A DNA stretch of 64,000 nt from Acipenser ruthenus (Eukaryota > Chordata > Actinopteri > Acipenseriformes > Acipenseridae), in assembly GCF_902713425.1 (NCBI RefSeq), contig NC_081246.1:623501-687500 (forward strand). The letters run 5' to 3'. This document shows, piece by piece, positions 10,695 to 22,034 of the stretch (position 1 is its first letter; each line of letters opens with the position of its first letter). A program made the translations under genes and the position numbers. Under the pieces are notes generated by a model. It did not search any database, was not told the DNA's origin, and was given only the letters and a program-made list of their open reading frames with translations.

Positions 10695-11604
10695 GAGAAG
10701 TCCATGCGGGTACATGGGAAGCCATCTTGAGGCAGGGAATGCAATTTAAAAGTTAAAAAAGTGGTCAAAATGTAAAAAATTAAAACAATACACACACCTT
10801 ACGTAAACAGTTGTAGCAACACGTGGGAACACGTAACACAATAAAATAAAAAGGTCCTCATGTGCCCTTTAATTTCCTGCAAGGGGTGAAAGTGCTATTG
10901 TAATGGTGTTTCTGTAAGTTTCAGTAGTTGGACGTGTACAAAAGTAGCTGACAGCAGATACATGGACGTTAAAATCGTGATATAATAATTGGATTGTGAG
11001 GGAACTTGCAAATAAATTACCTACCTGCTTGGAACATCATACTGTTAGTTGGATGGGAACATATTTATTTGCATGTAAATCATTATATTATGTGAAGATT
11101 GGAGCGAAGTTTTAGGCTACCAATAATCAGCATAATAATTAGAATTGATAGTAGAAGACGCTGAACTGGAGAATGCTGCCAATCTCTCTGTTGGGTAGAT
11201 TTTCTCTGGAAGCAAGGTGTAAACGCTGGGCTTCTCTCTGCATCCCTCCAGGCTGGACCGCGGAGCAACGACCATCGCAGGATTGGTATTCTTCTTATTC
11301 ATAGGACTGCTTTATTTCTTCAAAAGTCTTGCACGGGTAACTGCAACTATATGATATATTGAATTTGTATGATCGTTTGCTGTTGAATGTTGTTAATATG
11401 TTTTATTAAAGATGGTTTTAAAATAAGTATGTGTAGGTGATGCTTGATGTAGGTGTTTCTGAAGTATTGCTTATATCTAGTAGTTTTTCTTCAAGGTATT
11501 TAGCTTCTGAATAACTTTATTTTCTCAAGTAGGTTTGTTAATCAGCACTATCAAGCATTTAGTGGAACCCAAGACATAAAAGATATTGTTAAACTGAGCC
11601 ATTC

Positions 11605-11740
11605 TAATATTATTATTATTATTATTATTATTTATTTCTTAGCAGACGCCCTTATCCAGGGCGACTTACAATCGAAAGCAAATACATTAAGTATCACAGT
11701 ACAAGTAATAATACAATTAAGAGCAAGATAAATACAATGT
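11605..11740 (-). mobile_element. L2-type LINE 3' tail fragment
   Basis: On the minus strand it ends in ATTGTAAGTCGCCCTGGATA and then GGGCGTCTGCTAAGAAATAA with an (ATA)n tail. Before this it has TTGCTTTCGATTG, like TTTGCTTGCGATTG before the tail of the L2 at 35,058-37,370, not the SINE body. It is a strongly 5'-truncated LINE copy. Confidence 0.7.
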
Positions 11741-12225
11741 CTCACGTGTTTGAAGTAAAAAATATACATTCACACCCAAGTAAGAACCTCCGATCCTGCT
11801 GAAATAAGAACTTTATTTTAACTTGGAATATGTGCGTCTGTGGTGGACCAATTAAACCCTAGACATGCAACATAATTAAAACATTTCCATCTGTGACAGA
11901 GAGCGAATGAATCCTAGTTGACAATCTCCCTCCCGACCTGTGAGGGCGCTGTGTAACAGGAACAGAGCGCCTCGTACTGGTTGGTCTGGCAGTTCATTCC
12001 AGGGTCAGTCGGAAGCCAGCCCGCCAGGAAGGGGGCGGAGCCACAATGCCCAAAGTCCTCGCCCTAAAGTGGTACGTGATGTGTCAGTCGTGGATTGGAG
12101 GAGACGTGACTGGACTAGCTATCGCAGGGGGCGTGACTCGAGGTATAACTGGGGATGTGATGATGTAATCTGTTCCTTTGACGTGGTTACAGAAAGGACC
12201 CATTTAGGAAGCAGACGTAATTAAT
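11741..12225. other. No gene seen; GC-rich patch of unknown nature
   Basis: The patch 11,930-12,200 is GC-rich with CTGTGAGGGCGCTGTG, GGGGGCGGAGCC and GTGACTCGAGG motifs and could be part of an old LTR or a promoter. A 94-residue frame on the plus strand is arginine-rich and low in complexity and is not supported as a gene. Confidence 0.4.
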
Positions 12226-12467
12226 TATTATTTATTATTATTTATTTCTTAGCAGACGCCCTTATCCAGGGCAACTTTCAATAGTTACAAGATATCACGT
12301 TATTTTATACGTACAATTACCCATTTATACATTCGGGTTTTTACTGGAGCAATCTAGGTAAAGTACCTTGCTCAAGGGTACAGCAGCAGTGTCCCTCACC
12401 TGGGATTGAACCCACAACCCTCCGGTCAAGAGTCCAGAGCCCTGACCACTACTCCACACTGCTGCCC
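12226..12467 (-). mobile_element. tRNA-derived SINE with L2-type tail
   Basis: Full-length member of the same family on the minus strand. The tRNA-like head (GGGCAGCAGTGTGGAGTAGT on the minus strand) ends at 12,467 and the CTAAGAAATAAATAATAA tail lies near 12,226-12,260. The tail carries AAAGTTGCCCTGG in place of TAAGTCGCCCTGG. Confidence 0.88.
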
Positions 12468-13290
12468 TGATTATGATGAGTGTTTTGTGTTTTGTTAGCA
12501 CTCGCTGTCTGGAAGTGATCGTGTCTGTGTTTAGTGTAGTTATGAAGTCTTATCATTGATTGACTTGTTTTGCACGGAGCGATACGCACGGCTGTGTTGT
12601 GTGTGTTATTCCTGAGCAACTGCAGCATTTTAAAATGCAGATATTGTTGAAACATTATCATTTGCTTTAGCAATTTGTTGTATTGCAAACTTGTAAAAAT
12701 GTATGTATCCCAAGTTATGTTGCATACTGTATTTAGATCATTTTATTAATGCTGTGATAGGCTGAAAATGTTCTGACTTAGTATGTGTGAATAATGCATG
12801 AATGTCTGCAAAGATACCTATTGGATTTCAAAGTTACTGTTTTTAAGTGAGTTGTTACCTTTTTAAAAATGATTTTACAAATAAAAATGCAAATCACAAG
12901 AACCTTGAAATATCTTAAGATTGTAAAACTCTTGAGTTTGGCTGGTAGAATATCTACGAGACAAGAGTCTAGTAAATCCATATAGATTGTATATCTCCCA
13001 ATTAAAATATCATTGTGTATAAAGTATTAGGAACATGTTCTTATAACACGGTAAGGTGTGATTGGTTAAAAACTGTTTGAATGAGAAGAATGTAGGAATG
13101 GCTCCAAAGCTACCGGCCTATCTTTCAAAGTTACTGTTTAAGGGAGTTTTTAAATCATTTTACAAATGAAAATTCAAATGACATTTAAAATCAAACACCC
13201 AATCAAAATAACCAAGTCATTATACATGGAGTATTTAGAACATGTTATTAAAACTTGGTATGATTGGTTAGTTATTTAACTAAAGGCAAC
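12468..13290. other. Intergenic, no gene seen
   Basis: AT-rich sequence without a convincing coding frame. Two related segments near 12,826-13,050 and 13,120-13,260 share the words TTTCAAAGTTACTGTTT and ACAAATGAAAATTCAAAT-like text, suggesting an old internal duplication. Confidence 0.45.
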
Positions 13291-13389
13291 ACGCTGCAGA
13301 TGCAGACATTAAACAACCTCTCAGAAACATGAACCCCGACTGCAATGAACAAGACTTTCAGAGGAACGAGAACCAGGGATTATTTCAAG
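13291..13389 (+). pseudogene. ZNF-F: 3' fragment of a zinc-finger exon 1
   Basis: 99 bases identical or nearly so to the end of exon 1 of copies D and E. They encode [30 protein letters not shown] and end at a GT donor (TTTCAAG|GTAAGG). The first two-thirds of the exon, with the ATG, is absent. The intron continues to about 13,790 with sequence matching copy D near 56,330-56,575. Exons 2 and 3 are not present; TRIM-cluster sequence follows. It is a truncated copy left by a rearrangement. Confidence 0.85.
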
Positions 13390-13792
13390 GTAAGGTTGAT
13401 CTTTTTGATGGTATTGTTTGGTCATTGCAACTCTTTCAATATCTTTTTAGTCAATTGTATTGGTGAGGTATTGACTAGAATGTATCTTAATACACCTTTA
13501 AAGTGTTTATTATGAGTGTTGTTGCTAACACTAATTCCAGTCTAACACATACAGAGAATACTTTGATACAATCCCTGATTCGAGGCAAATACCACAGGAG
13601 TTGAGAGGAGTTGTGTGTTTTATTAAACAACACAAACCTATAAAACATGGAAATGTGGATGGGGGCGAAATGTTCTTTTATGTTTTTAAATTAAAAAAAT
13701 GTATTTCAGTTTCAATTTGAGGCGTCGATCACCCCTCTACCGCAAATACTTTACAAGCAGTGTTGGATCCAGCCTCATTCCCAGCTCAGGAT
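13390..13792 (+). other. Intron sequence behind ZNF-F
   Basis: Matches intron 1 of copies D and E: TTTCAATTTGAGGC, GATCACCCCTCTACC and GGATCCAGCCTCATTCCCAG recur there near 56,490-56,573 and 63,345-63,423. Homology ends at about 13,792. Confidence 0.65.
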
Positions 13793-13804
13793 TTCATTTG
13801 CCAT

Positions 13805-14060
13805 GTGTCTGCATTGTAACTCAGATCAACGTGGCAGGAAGGAGAGGCTGCATAATGATTAACTTCACAGCGTTTCCAGGAACTCTTCTCCTGTTTATGT
13901 AGCTTCACATAAGGACACATGGATGGAATGCTCAACCAAAGAACACAGCCCATCCGTGTGCAAACCCAGCCCTGATTGGCTGAGAGAGTTTACAGTATAT
14001 AAATGCTGAGCTGATGTCAGGCTGGGTGATTTGAGTAGAACTCTGGCTCCGGAACTCTGG
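13805..14060 (+). promoter_or_regulatory. Promoter-like segment, partly repeated in inverse near 25.6 kb
   Basis: The plus strand shows a CCAAT-type box (TGATTGGCTG near 13,973), then TATATAAAT near 13,997 at a spacing typical of a pol II promoter. The part 13,805-13,960 is present as an inverted copy at about 25,575-25,735 near TRIM-B. What it drives is unclear; the open segment at 14,140-14,364 lies downstream. Confidence 0.35.
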
Positions 14061-14139
14061 TCAGTGAGAATTGTAGCTGCTCACAGAGTTCTATTACAGA
14101 GCTCTAGAACAGAACACTGCTCAGCACTAACATTCTTAG

Positions 14140-14364
14140 AGCTCTGGGAGCATTCCAAGACAATGGGCTGAATTCGGAGAAGTCTGTGTTCTACTGCAGT
14201 GGTTTCTTTACAAGGAGTTTCAATGCAGACCAACATGGGATCAGAAAGCCTTTTGCTCTCTTGGAATGCTCTTCCAGGCCACCTCAATACTATGAGCAGC
14301 TCACAGTGTTTAATATTGAACTGAGAGATGATCTCTCTGATGGATACAAGTGTATTTGCTACAG
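14140..14364 (+). other. Unassigned open segment, copy 1 (possible Ig-like exon)
   Basis: The plus strand reads [20 protein letters not shown], then [20 protein letters not shown], then [20 protein letters not shown] and YKCICYR before an AG|GTGTGT donor. The second copy at 22,316-22,540 has the same frame open. FYC about 60 residues before DGYKC resembles the two cysteines of an Ig-fold, but the match is weak. It lies antisense to the TRIM introns. I do not recognise the gene. The minus strand is also open here, so coding status is unproven. Confidence 0.25.
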
Positions 14365-14447
14365 GTGTGTGCATTTCATTGTGTATTATTGATTGTAGAG
14401 AGCTGTATCTTGCTGCTTACACACATTGTGGATTGTGGTTATATGCA

Positions 14448-14464
14448 CCCCCCCCCCCCCCCCC
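14448..14464. repeat. Poly-C tract (17 C), TRIM-A intron 5
   Basis: A C run on the plus strand (G run in the TRIM sense) about 30 bases downstream of the exon-5 donor. Counterparts are 29 bases in TRIM-B and 14 in TRIM-C. Confidence 0.9.
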
Positions 14465-14495
14465 GTCCTTTGTGATGCTGCCCCACAGGACTCAC

Positions 14496-14614
14496 TGTAT
14501 TGAACAATCCCCAGCATCTTCTCCCACACTTTGTACTTCAGAGAGCCCAGGTGCTCGGCTACATCTATCAGCGCTCCTGAAACACACTGTGGATCCTGCA
14601 GTGTGCACTCGGCT
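14496..14614 (-). pseudogene. TRIM-A exon 5 (linker to B30.2)
   Basis: 119 bases encoding [20 protein letters not shown] and [19 protein letters not shown], the conserved linker before the B30.2 domain in TRIM39-like proteins. The donor is ATACA|GTGAGT, phase 1. No partner exon follows. Confidence 0.8.
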
Positions 14615-14699
14615 CTGCAATCATATTCAGGAGTTAGTGCTGCTCTGTGTTTGCATTCAATACAATACAAGAGAGGAAGACAGGCCACATCTTACATAC

Positions 14700-14722
14700 C
14701 TTCTCTGTGTGTCTTTGTACTT
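14700..14722 (-). pseudogene. TRIM-A exon 4 (23-base micro-exon)
   Basis: 23 bases encoding KYKDTQR, flanked by TTTCAG and GTATGT. A 23-base exon at this place is typical of this TRIM group and identical in all three copies. Confidence 0.8.
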
Positions 14723-15096
14723 CTGAAACAAACAAGGACATGAATTGAGACATTATTAAAACACAAATACCACTTTGATAGAAAACAGCAGCACCGCTGT
14801 CCAGCTTTACATTTTGAACTCAGTGTTTATCCATGAACATATTCTCTGGAGCACCAAACCAATGAGACCCCTCTGCTGGTTTGTGGGGCTGGAGGAGGGG
14901 CATTTGCTGCCTGTTTTACCCATTTGTGGGGTAAACTTAAGAACAAACAGCAATACAAACCATGCTTGAAAAATGAATGTTAAAAATGAAGTTCAAATGT
15001 GTGCTAACATAAATGCTTGTAAAGTCCCATTCATAGTGTAGTAGTGAGTGTGCATTCACAATAAGAACATGTCACACACAGTTAAACAATCACTAC

Positions 15097-15327
15097 CTGC
15101 AGGAAGAAGATGTCTTCAGCTTCCATCTCCTCTTCTATCACTCTGATTATGTCTGAAAGGGATGAGATTTCTCTTGTAAGTTTTTCAATCTTCTCTTTCA
15201 TGATTCTTCCCTTTTGTATCCTTTCCCTCCTCAGTGCAGCTATCCTGGCCTTTTCTTCATCTCGTAGAAACTGGTGAAGTCTCTCAAACTCCTCCTTTAT
15301 CTGCCTCTCTGTTTGCTGGGCTTGTTT
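15097..15327 (-). pseudogene. TRIM-A exon 3 (coiled coil)
   Basis: 231 bases, 77 codons, open. It encodes a heptad-rich helix ([24 protein letters not shown]) ending IFFLQ before GTAGTG. Confidence 0.8.
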
Positions 15328-15420
15328 CTATACAAGAAAAGGATCACTTTAGAGTTAGTGTGGGTGTCCAGTGAAAATGTATGTTGTGTATTGTTTCAAT
15401 CACTAATCTAGTTCTCTTAC

Positions 15421-15516
15421 CTTGATGTGCTCTGCTGTTTCATCACATTCGTTTTTAACTTTATTAAAGGTTTTCAGCTTGTCCTGCAAGGGCTTCAGCG
15501 CAGTCTTGAGTTCTCC
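15421..15516 (-). pseudogene. TRIM-A exon 2 (coiled coil start)
   Basis: 96 bases, 32 codons, open: [20 protein letters not shown] and KNECDETAEHIK. Donor AAG|GTAAGA. Confidence 0.8.
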
Positions 15517-16921
15517 CTGAAATGCAATGAAACCCAGAGCTTGCACATCACTGTTAACACATGCCTGGCTAGTAGCAATATGAATGCAGTGTGTGAGAAA
15601 TCTCCTCAGCACTGGGGTTGCCACTGTGGGCTCTCATAGCAACAAACCCCCCGCTCTGGAGATTTGTGACACATCAATATAGATTGTGACTGACTGGCAA
15701 ATTCAAACGTGCTTCCGATATTTAAGAATAGAGATGAGGGAGAAGCGGGCAGCCACAGACCTATCAGCCTCAGAGGAGAGAGAGGGTGTAAGAGAGGGGA
15801 GACATGGGTAAGAGAGGAGAGACAGGTGTAACACACTTGATGGGCGGGGCAAGTTTGTTATATATAGCTGATCTGGATGTTTACTTGAATGACACTCTGC
15901 TGTGAGTTTCTTCCCAATGCTTAAAACTAAGACACAAAGCAGAGTACCACTGCTGTTCAATTATCCAGCTTTAATTTCTGAAACAGATAACAATGATATT
16001 TGTTTTACAGGCAGTATCACACTTATTCACTCAGCTACACTGCACTATCAGGTTTAATGTACTAACCCAACCTCCAGTGCACCTGCTGTTGCTCCCTAGT
16101 GGCTGGAGGCCGTCATAACTACCTTATATTATAAGATAAGAGTTTCAGGTTACTTTCCTCCACAGGACTACTCAGTATAATAACCTAAGCAAAAATACTT
16201 TAGGGGGGGTGTCTATTCTAAGGTCCCTACACAGGGGTAAAAGAGGAGAGACAGTGTATCGTGCATGAATCTAATATCTTGAAGAATCAGTTATTTATCA
16301 TGTGGAAATCAAAAGTCACATGACCCCAGTTATGTCACAGTAGAGAATGCTTAACTGACAACGCCCTTAGACTTCTCTGAAGAAGTCAGTGCAAGGATGG
16401 ACTCTGAAAGAGTGTGTGATGTAATATATCTTTCAGAAGGGCTTGGATCTTAACAGGCGTGCCAGTAGAAAGACCTTGGTGCTGTAATAGAATCATCACT
16501 GTCTATAAGCAGACAGTGTGAGGAGGCAATTCAATAGGAAACACAATGCTTGCTTATATAGTCAGCAGTGGAGAGTGAAAGTCAAGGAATAAAGTGTTCA
16601 CATTGACTGAGTGATTCCCCTCCCCATTCCTGTCCTGCCTGTCTCTGATAGGGGCTGTGTGAGGGTTTATAAGGGTTCAGGTGTGAATTCATTATTGCAC
16701 ACAGACACGCTCCCCTCCCCATTCCTGTACAGCACCACCCCCACTCTGCACCCAGGATCTCTCGCTCTCTCTCAGTTTCAATGATATTGTAATAGGATTT
16801 GTTCTTCGCTCAGACTTGTTGGATCTTGTTGTTTAAACTGCCTCATTATAATAACTCTGTATAATATGCTGTGAAAAGAGAATACTGTGTTTACATTTTC
16901 ACATGAATATTGTTTCCATAC
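15517..16921 (-). other. TRIM-A intron 1
   Basis: About 1.4 kb against 0.4 kb in TRIM-B. The extra ~1 kb (about 15,665-16,640) has no recognisable gene. TRIM-B joins directly from CTCTGGAGATT to CTCTGATAGGGGC, so the block was inserted in TRIM-A or lost from TRIM-B. Confidence 0.5.
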
Positions 16922-17326
16922 CTTACAATCCCGTGCAGCCTCCTGAACAGCACGGAGCTTGTGATTCTCATGTTTCTTTGAAGTTTGACACACAAGACAG
17001 ACAGCCTCTTTATCATCCACACAGAACAGCTTCAGTTTCTCATCATGCAGACTGCAGAGTATTCCAGCAGGTGCTGGAGGATTCTGACTGCGTTCCTTTA
17101 AGAAGGACTCCACAATATTCCTGAGAGCGAAATTAGGTTGAATATTCTCCTTTGAACTCCTCCCCCTGCACACAGGACACTCCCGAACTCTCTTCTCTTT
17201 CCAGCACAGATCCAGACATCCTTTACAGAAGCTGTGGTTACAATGAAGAGATACAGGATCCTTGAAAATCTCACAGCACACAGCACAGGAAAGATCTGCC
17301 TCCAGAGCAGAAATCTTTGCTGCCCT
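16922..17326 (-). pseudogene. TRIM-A exon 1 (RING and B-box, start codon lost)
   Basis: 405 bases, open. It keeps the C3HC4 RING ([25 protein letters not shown]) and the B-box ([20 protein letters not shown]). The initiating ATG is AGG at 17,326-17,324. The last residue before the intron is CK in place of YK. Confidence 0.8.
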
Positions 17327-17539
17327 TTCTACACAAAGCCGCTCCTGCCTTGCTCTCTGTAAGGACTCCTTTCAGTGTATTAAAATAGGATTGCTTCTCC
17401 TGTACTTCCTGCTCATACCTGTATTTCAAGCTGCAGGTTCCTCAAGTGGGCGAGGTTGCACTGAGCTTGAGTCAAGCTTTTTAACTCCTGCAGCTTTGCT
17501 TATGAGTTGATGAAGCAGACGCATTAATGCCTCAAAGTA

Positions 17540-17637
17540 GATTTCTACAATACAAACTCGATGTGATGATTATTATTCTGACAGACAGTACACTGCAATT
17601 ACAAACTCGATGTGATTATTATTGTGACAGAGAGTAC
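17540..17637. repeat. 49-bp minisatellite, left arm, outer part
   Basis: About two units of the 49-bp repeat (ACTGCAATTACAAACTCGAT, then GTGATGATTATTATTGTGAC) lie between TRIM-A and the LTR-like element. The last unit ends in GTAC at the insertion point. Confidence 0.85.
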
Positions 17638-18525
17638 TGTAATGAACCTGCTCGTTCACGGATACTGGGTTAAATATGCCATAGCGAGCCTCTGCCTCCA
17701 CCTTTGTTTAACCGGAGAGTCCGGTAGTTGGTATATTTATAGAATAAGGGAGAGTGTGTGAAGTGACGTCACAAAGACACCAGGAACAGCAACTCAGAGC
17801 AAACAATTTATTAAGATAGTTAATTAAAACAGAGCAGTTAACGATCTTAAACCATACCAATAAATTAGACCCAACTGAGCTCGATTAATTATTCACTGCG
17901 GAATAGAAAACGCAGGGGGGCAGACACGCCCACTGCAACCCCCGTGGAGTAAGAAAATAACTCAAACACAATAATTCATTAGTGAACATGAATCACACTA
18001 CAATACAAAAACAGCGATAAAATACATCAACTACAACAAGATAGCTCGAAGACAACTATAAACAGATCAATCAAACCATTAATAGTGACCCGATATAGAC
18101 AATAACCATATAACACAGCAAACTGAAATACACAAAATAAACCTCCAGCAAGGATTGCAGTGAGCGTGTCTGCCCCCTGCAGATCCACACAGTGTTTAAA
18201 TACAGGGTAACACTTTGGAATTTAAGTGTGGTTAAGATCAATAAAACACCCAGATCACAAAGTAGAAATCCAACAATAGTATAGCCATTTAAAAGAGTCC
18301 TCCCCTGGTTTCTCATCAGAGTCAGTCCCCTTACAGACTCGTCACCCCAGTGCTCACACAGAGCACTCTGTCCCGGTCAGGCGGGCGGTGTTGCGCGCTA
18401 GTCCCCTTTTTAAAGTTCAGGCAATCCAATCGTGATCGCCGGCACCTGCCGACCGACTGCTTTACCTGAACAAAACTCAGGTGTGCGTTGATAATGCTAA
18501 TGGGCAATCAGCGAGGTCCATTACA
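17638..18525. mobile_element. LTR-like solo element in the left-arm minisatellite
   Basis: 888 bp starting TGTAATGAACC and ending GGTCCATTACA, with GTAC on both sides as a 4-base target duplication inside the minisatellite. The same element, in opposite orientation and at the same site, is at 29,679-32,181. It has no capsid or polymerase region, so it is most likely a solo LTR or similar. An 81-residue open frame on the minus strand (18,316-18,071) is kept in both copies but has no recognised domain. It was present before the inverted duplication. Confidence 0.6.
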
Positions 18526-18675
18526 GTACACTTACAAACTCGATGTGATGATTATTATTGTGACAGACAGTACACTGCAATTACAAACTCGATGTGATGA
18601 TTATTATTGTGACAGACAGTACACTGCAATTACAAACTCGATGTGATGATTATTATTTTGACAGTACACTGCAAT
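18526..18675. repeat. 49-bp minisatellite, left arm, inner part
   Basis: About three units follow the LTR-like element (ACTGCAATTACAAACTCGAT repeated, with GTGACAGACAGT between). The right arm has about thirteen units at the matching place. Confidence 0.88.
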
Positions 18676-19604
18676 TGTAATAAGTGTGTATTTTTAATAT
18701 ACAGGATTGGATGTCATTAGCGGCACGTTAATGGGTTTGTCTTCACGGTTTGATTTGTTCTCCACTAGGATTATTTTTGCTCTGCTTGTCGCTGAATTGA
18801 TCGGATGTGTAGCGGGATGCCACGTTACGCACGCAGGCAGCAGGTCACTATAAACCAGCTCCACACGCCAGTGAATGCTGGCTCAGAAATGATCTCGACT
18901 GCGCCGCCCCTTCGGTTTGCAGGAGGAGCCCCGAAGCAGCAGATTCAGAATGATATCGACACGGTTAAACACTGAAGCTCCTTATGCAAACACGTTCAAT
19001 ACCTCGAGAATATAAAGGAAGGCTCCCCACACAGAGCCTGATCAATTCAATGAACACCCCGCAGCCAGGCATTACAATACAAAAACACACACGTGTTTAT
19101 GAAGATCCGCAGCGTCAATACTGAGAACCCGAACACGAATAAAAGCGGACACGATCACAAATCAAAACAAGAGAACACGACGCTGCGTTAGATCAGGCAG
19201 CTGTAGTACCGCTGTGCTCCACTAGGTGGAGTAGCTTGGCTCACCGATAGGAACACGGTGTATTTTTTTGTCATTTAGCGTGTGTTTGCTCCCCCCTCCC
19301 CCCGCCCCTTATTAAACACACCTGCTGTCTGTTAATCACGTGGCCAGGTGTTGCTCATCAGGAGCTTCGGTTCAGATGAAAGGACTCTGCACGTGATATG
19401 GAGAAGGGGCACTAAAGTGAAAGCACGAGCGAGCACGGAGCCCTTTCCAACTACAGCAGCGGCAGAGGAGAGTTTGAGAGGGCGAGAAAGGGAAGTGGGG
19501 TCGCTCCTTTTTTTCCTTTACTAAAGCAATGTGTTTTTCTTGAACTGTTTTTACTGGAGTCCAGTGCAACAGTGAATGCAGCGGACAGAGAGAAATTGAA
19601 AGAC
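18676..19604. other. Non-coding part of the left arm, promoter-like motifs
   Basis: The stretch matches 28,097-29,030 inverted. It is CpG-richer than its surroundings and has ATGCAAAC (octamer-like) near 18,986 and TATAAAGG near 19,011. A short frame on the minus strand (19,653-19,372) is not kept as a frame in the right arm. No gene is supported. Confidence 0.4.
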
Positions 19605-21498
19605 GTTTTTCTGGTTTGTTTTGGGACTGGTCTAGGGGCTGATTCAGCCTCAATTCGGGACTGCTGCGCTGCTTTTAAGTTATTTTTTTAAAAAATATCT
19701 TTTCTCAAGTTTTAAACAGTTTGTTTTTTTAATCTAAACTGTGTTTTTAACGGGATATTTTGTAAGTGACTTTTTAGAAGAAAGAGGATTCCAAGTAGTG
19801 TTTGTGTTGTTGTGGATTTTCACCTCGGGGTATTTGAGTCATTTTCTTTTTAAATATTATTTTTGCACGGTCTAAATTTTGCAAGTTGTTTTTGATCAGT
19901 TATATTTTTTGGTCTTTATTTTTCTATTAGTTTTTTCTTTAATGCTATTTTGTGGATCTGTTGTTATTATTTCGCGCTACTTGTAAAAACAAACCTAAAT
20001 TGCTTTAAAATAACATATCAAATAAAAACCCAATATTAACCTCGTGGTTCTGGGGCCAGGCTTTTTCATTTTTCATTGTCTTTCTGGTTTCTTTCAGGCA
20101 GAAGCAGGCAGGTTTTTGTTTAAGTATTTGTCCTTCATTGCACATGCTAGCTGCAGACCCGCACGGCTGAAAGGGCGTCGCTATCTACAGGGTATGCGTG
20201 TCCTTAACAAGCGATACTTACTGACAACACGTCATAACACGAGACCACGTGTTCAGCGCCGTGTATCTGCAATAACCCTTCCGCTTCCTGCTTTGCAATC
20301 GCTCTGTATGTAAGCTGCGCTCAATCGATACACTCGAGTTCAGTCACACCCTCGCGATGCTCATTCCTTCTCGTTCGCGTCGGTACACTGCGTTACCTAA
20401 CAGGGAATATTCTGTTACAGTTTACTGTATTATTGAGCTTCTTCAGATAATGACTCTTCTCCTGTGACTTCTGTCTTTCCTTAAGGCTTGTTTAAATGCT
20501 CGCTCTTCACCCTGGTCCGCTTCTCACAGCGATTCCAATGGATTTCATGCGTGCCGCACAAAGTGGGGTACAGGCCCTCAATGTCTTGTTCTGCTTCTTA
20601 ATGTCGCTGTCTTCACCCTTCAACACAGCCGTGAGACATTCACTGATGAGCCACGGAGTGGCTTCTCTACACCTGGAGACGCGCGTCACCGCCAAGCGCA
20701 GCCTCACTAACTTTCCTAACCGCACTGCGCCCCCTGGTGGCAGCGACCTGTCAGTACTCCCTTAACTTCGTATGCGAATGCTTTCGGATTCCTTCACACA
20801 GCTGCTGTGAGCGAGATCCACACGGAGATGGACAGACACCCCACACGAGGTCCAAATTAAAATATATACTTTTTATTATTAAAAAAAAAATCATTCATTA
20901 AATCAAAGGGAGGGCAGTGAACCGATCCTTTGTGATCCTGGAGCAGTGATTTGCGGGACCGTTTCACAGCGGCCACAAAAGACACACATCCACACGATCA
21001 CAATGTGCAGCTTCCAAGTTATTACAGCGATACATTTACCAATTAAATGATACAATATCCTGATCGATTCAGCAACGCCGCGGACCAGCCCAGCAATCAT
21101 TATTCATTCATTCATTCAGCATTGAGGGAGTTATTATTTACAGAGCTTGCAAAGCTGTAGATGGTATAACACATCAATAGAGCATTGTGTTTAATTGAAT
21201 ATTATTCCAGAATGCATATTCTTTATTCAGTGTTGTTCTTTAACCAGTTCATGTTCTAGTTTTTGTAATTGTATTTCTACATGGATTCGAGGAGCTCAAA
21301 CCAAACACCCGCGTCACGTGACGAGGGAGAGGGGTGGAGGAGGGTGAACATGTTCTGTCAGAATATATTAAATAGTTTTCTAAACATCTCTACATTTGTC
21401 ACTTTGATCATCATTTTCTATTTAAAATGTTTCCGTTCCTTTTCAATATTAATAGATTATTATTATTCATCCCTATTGTTTATGCTGAACACATTGGG
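19605..21498. other. Spacer between the arms, no gene seen
   Basis: T-rich up to 20,000, then a CpG-containing stretch with short unrelated frames. Nothing recognisable was found, and no transposon ends were seen. Confidence 0.45.
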
Positions 21499-22034
21499 CT
21501 AGTCCACTTTTATAACTGTCTTCACAGGAGGCATTCTGAGGGTGGCAGAGCCAGGACAGAACCATGGAAACATTCTCTCAGTAAATCTGTGTTTAAAAGT
21601 GTAGAGAGGTTTTCTCATATCACTGGAGTCAAAGAATGCCACCTCCCCCCCGTCACAGTCCAGCTGAACTCTGATCTTCTGGGGTTTCTTCTCCACAGTG
21701 ACTCGTGTCCGTGGTGAGGTACATGCCCTGTACTGATCCCCCTCCTTCAGGTATATAACCCAGTATCCTGCTTCTGGGTTCCAGGTGAATTTCCCTTTCC
21801 TCTGGCTGGACTCTTTAGTCACACCCAGAGCCCAGTTAGTATTGCCCCCCAGTTCCACGTCCCAGCAGTGTTTCCCTGAAGTGAACCCCTCAGAGCCCAG
21901 CACACAAGGCCAGAAATCAAACCGCTCTGGGTTGTCAGGAAGCTGCTGCCACTCATCGCTGTCTCTCACACTTGTTAGATCCTCAGTCAGTAGCAGAACA
22001 GGGTGTGCTGTGTTGGGATCCAGAGTCACTGGAG
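21499..22034 (-). CDS. TRIM-B exon 6 (PRY/SPRY, B30.2)
   Basis: The acceptor is CTCTCAG before CTCCAGTG, phase 1, joining TAC A with CT to give TPVTLDPN. The PRY part has [19 protein letters not shown]; the SPRY part has [41 protein letters not shown] and [13 protein letters not shown]. It ends VKTVIKVD and stop at 21,499. This is the only B30.2 exon in the window. Confidence 0.88.

Larger units (their letters stand above)
9883..11604. other. Intergenic sequence of block A, no gene seen
   Basis: The part up to 11,213 is nearly identical to 43,767-45,103 and has no convincing coding frame. It contains a 14-bp inverted repeat (10,326-10,371) and a ZNF143-like motif (10,674-10,694). The part 11,214-11,604 is unique in the window and shows nothing recognisable. 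Confidence 0.55.
14496..17326 (-). pseudogene. TRIM-A: RING/B-box/coiled-coil gene copy without start codon or B30.2 exon
   Basis: Five exons on the minus strand have the same lengths as TRIM-B: 17326-16922 (405), 15516-15421 (96), 15327-15097 (231), 14722-14700 (23) and 14614-14496 (119). RING and B-box residues are kept. The ATG seen in TRIM-B and TRIM-C (ATGGCAGC) is AGGGCAGC here, with no other ATG in exon 1. No B30.2 exon is found to the left; the zinc-finger fragment F follows instead. It could give a RING-B-box-coiled-coil product only if an upstream exon supplies a start. I favour a decayed duplicate of TRIM-B. Confidence 0.75.
14343..19604. repeat. Left arm of a large inverted duplication
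   Basis: The arm matches 28,097-34,921 in opposite orientation. It includes TRIM-A exons 1-5 (against TRIM-C), a minisatellite, an LTR-like element at the same site, and a promoter-like flank. The distance from the LTR-like end to the TRIM ATG position is 311 bases in both arms. Edges: GATACAAGTG at 14,343 (34,921) and AATTGAAAGACG at 19,604 (28,097). The arms differ by nested insertions and by most of intron 1. Confidence 0.85.
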
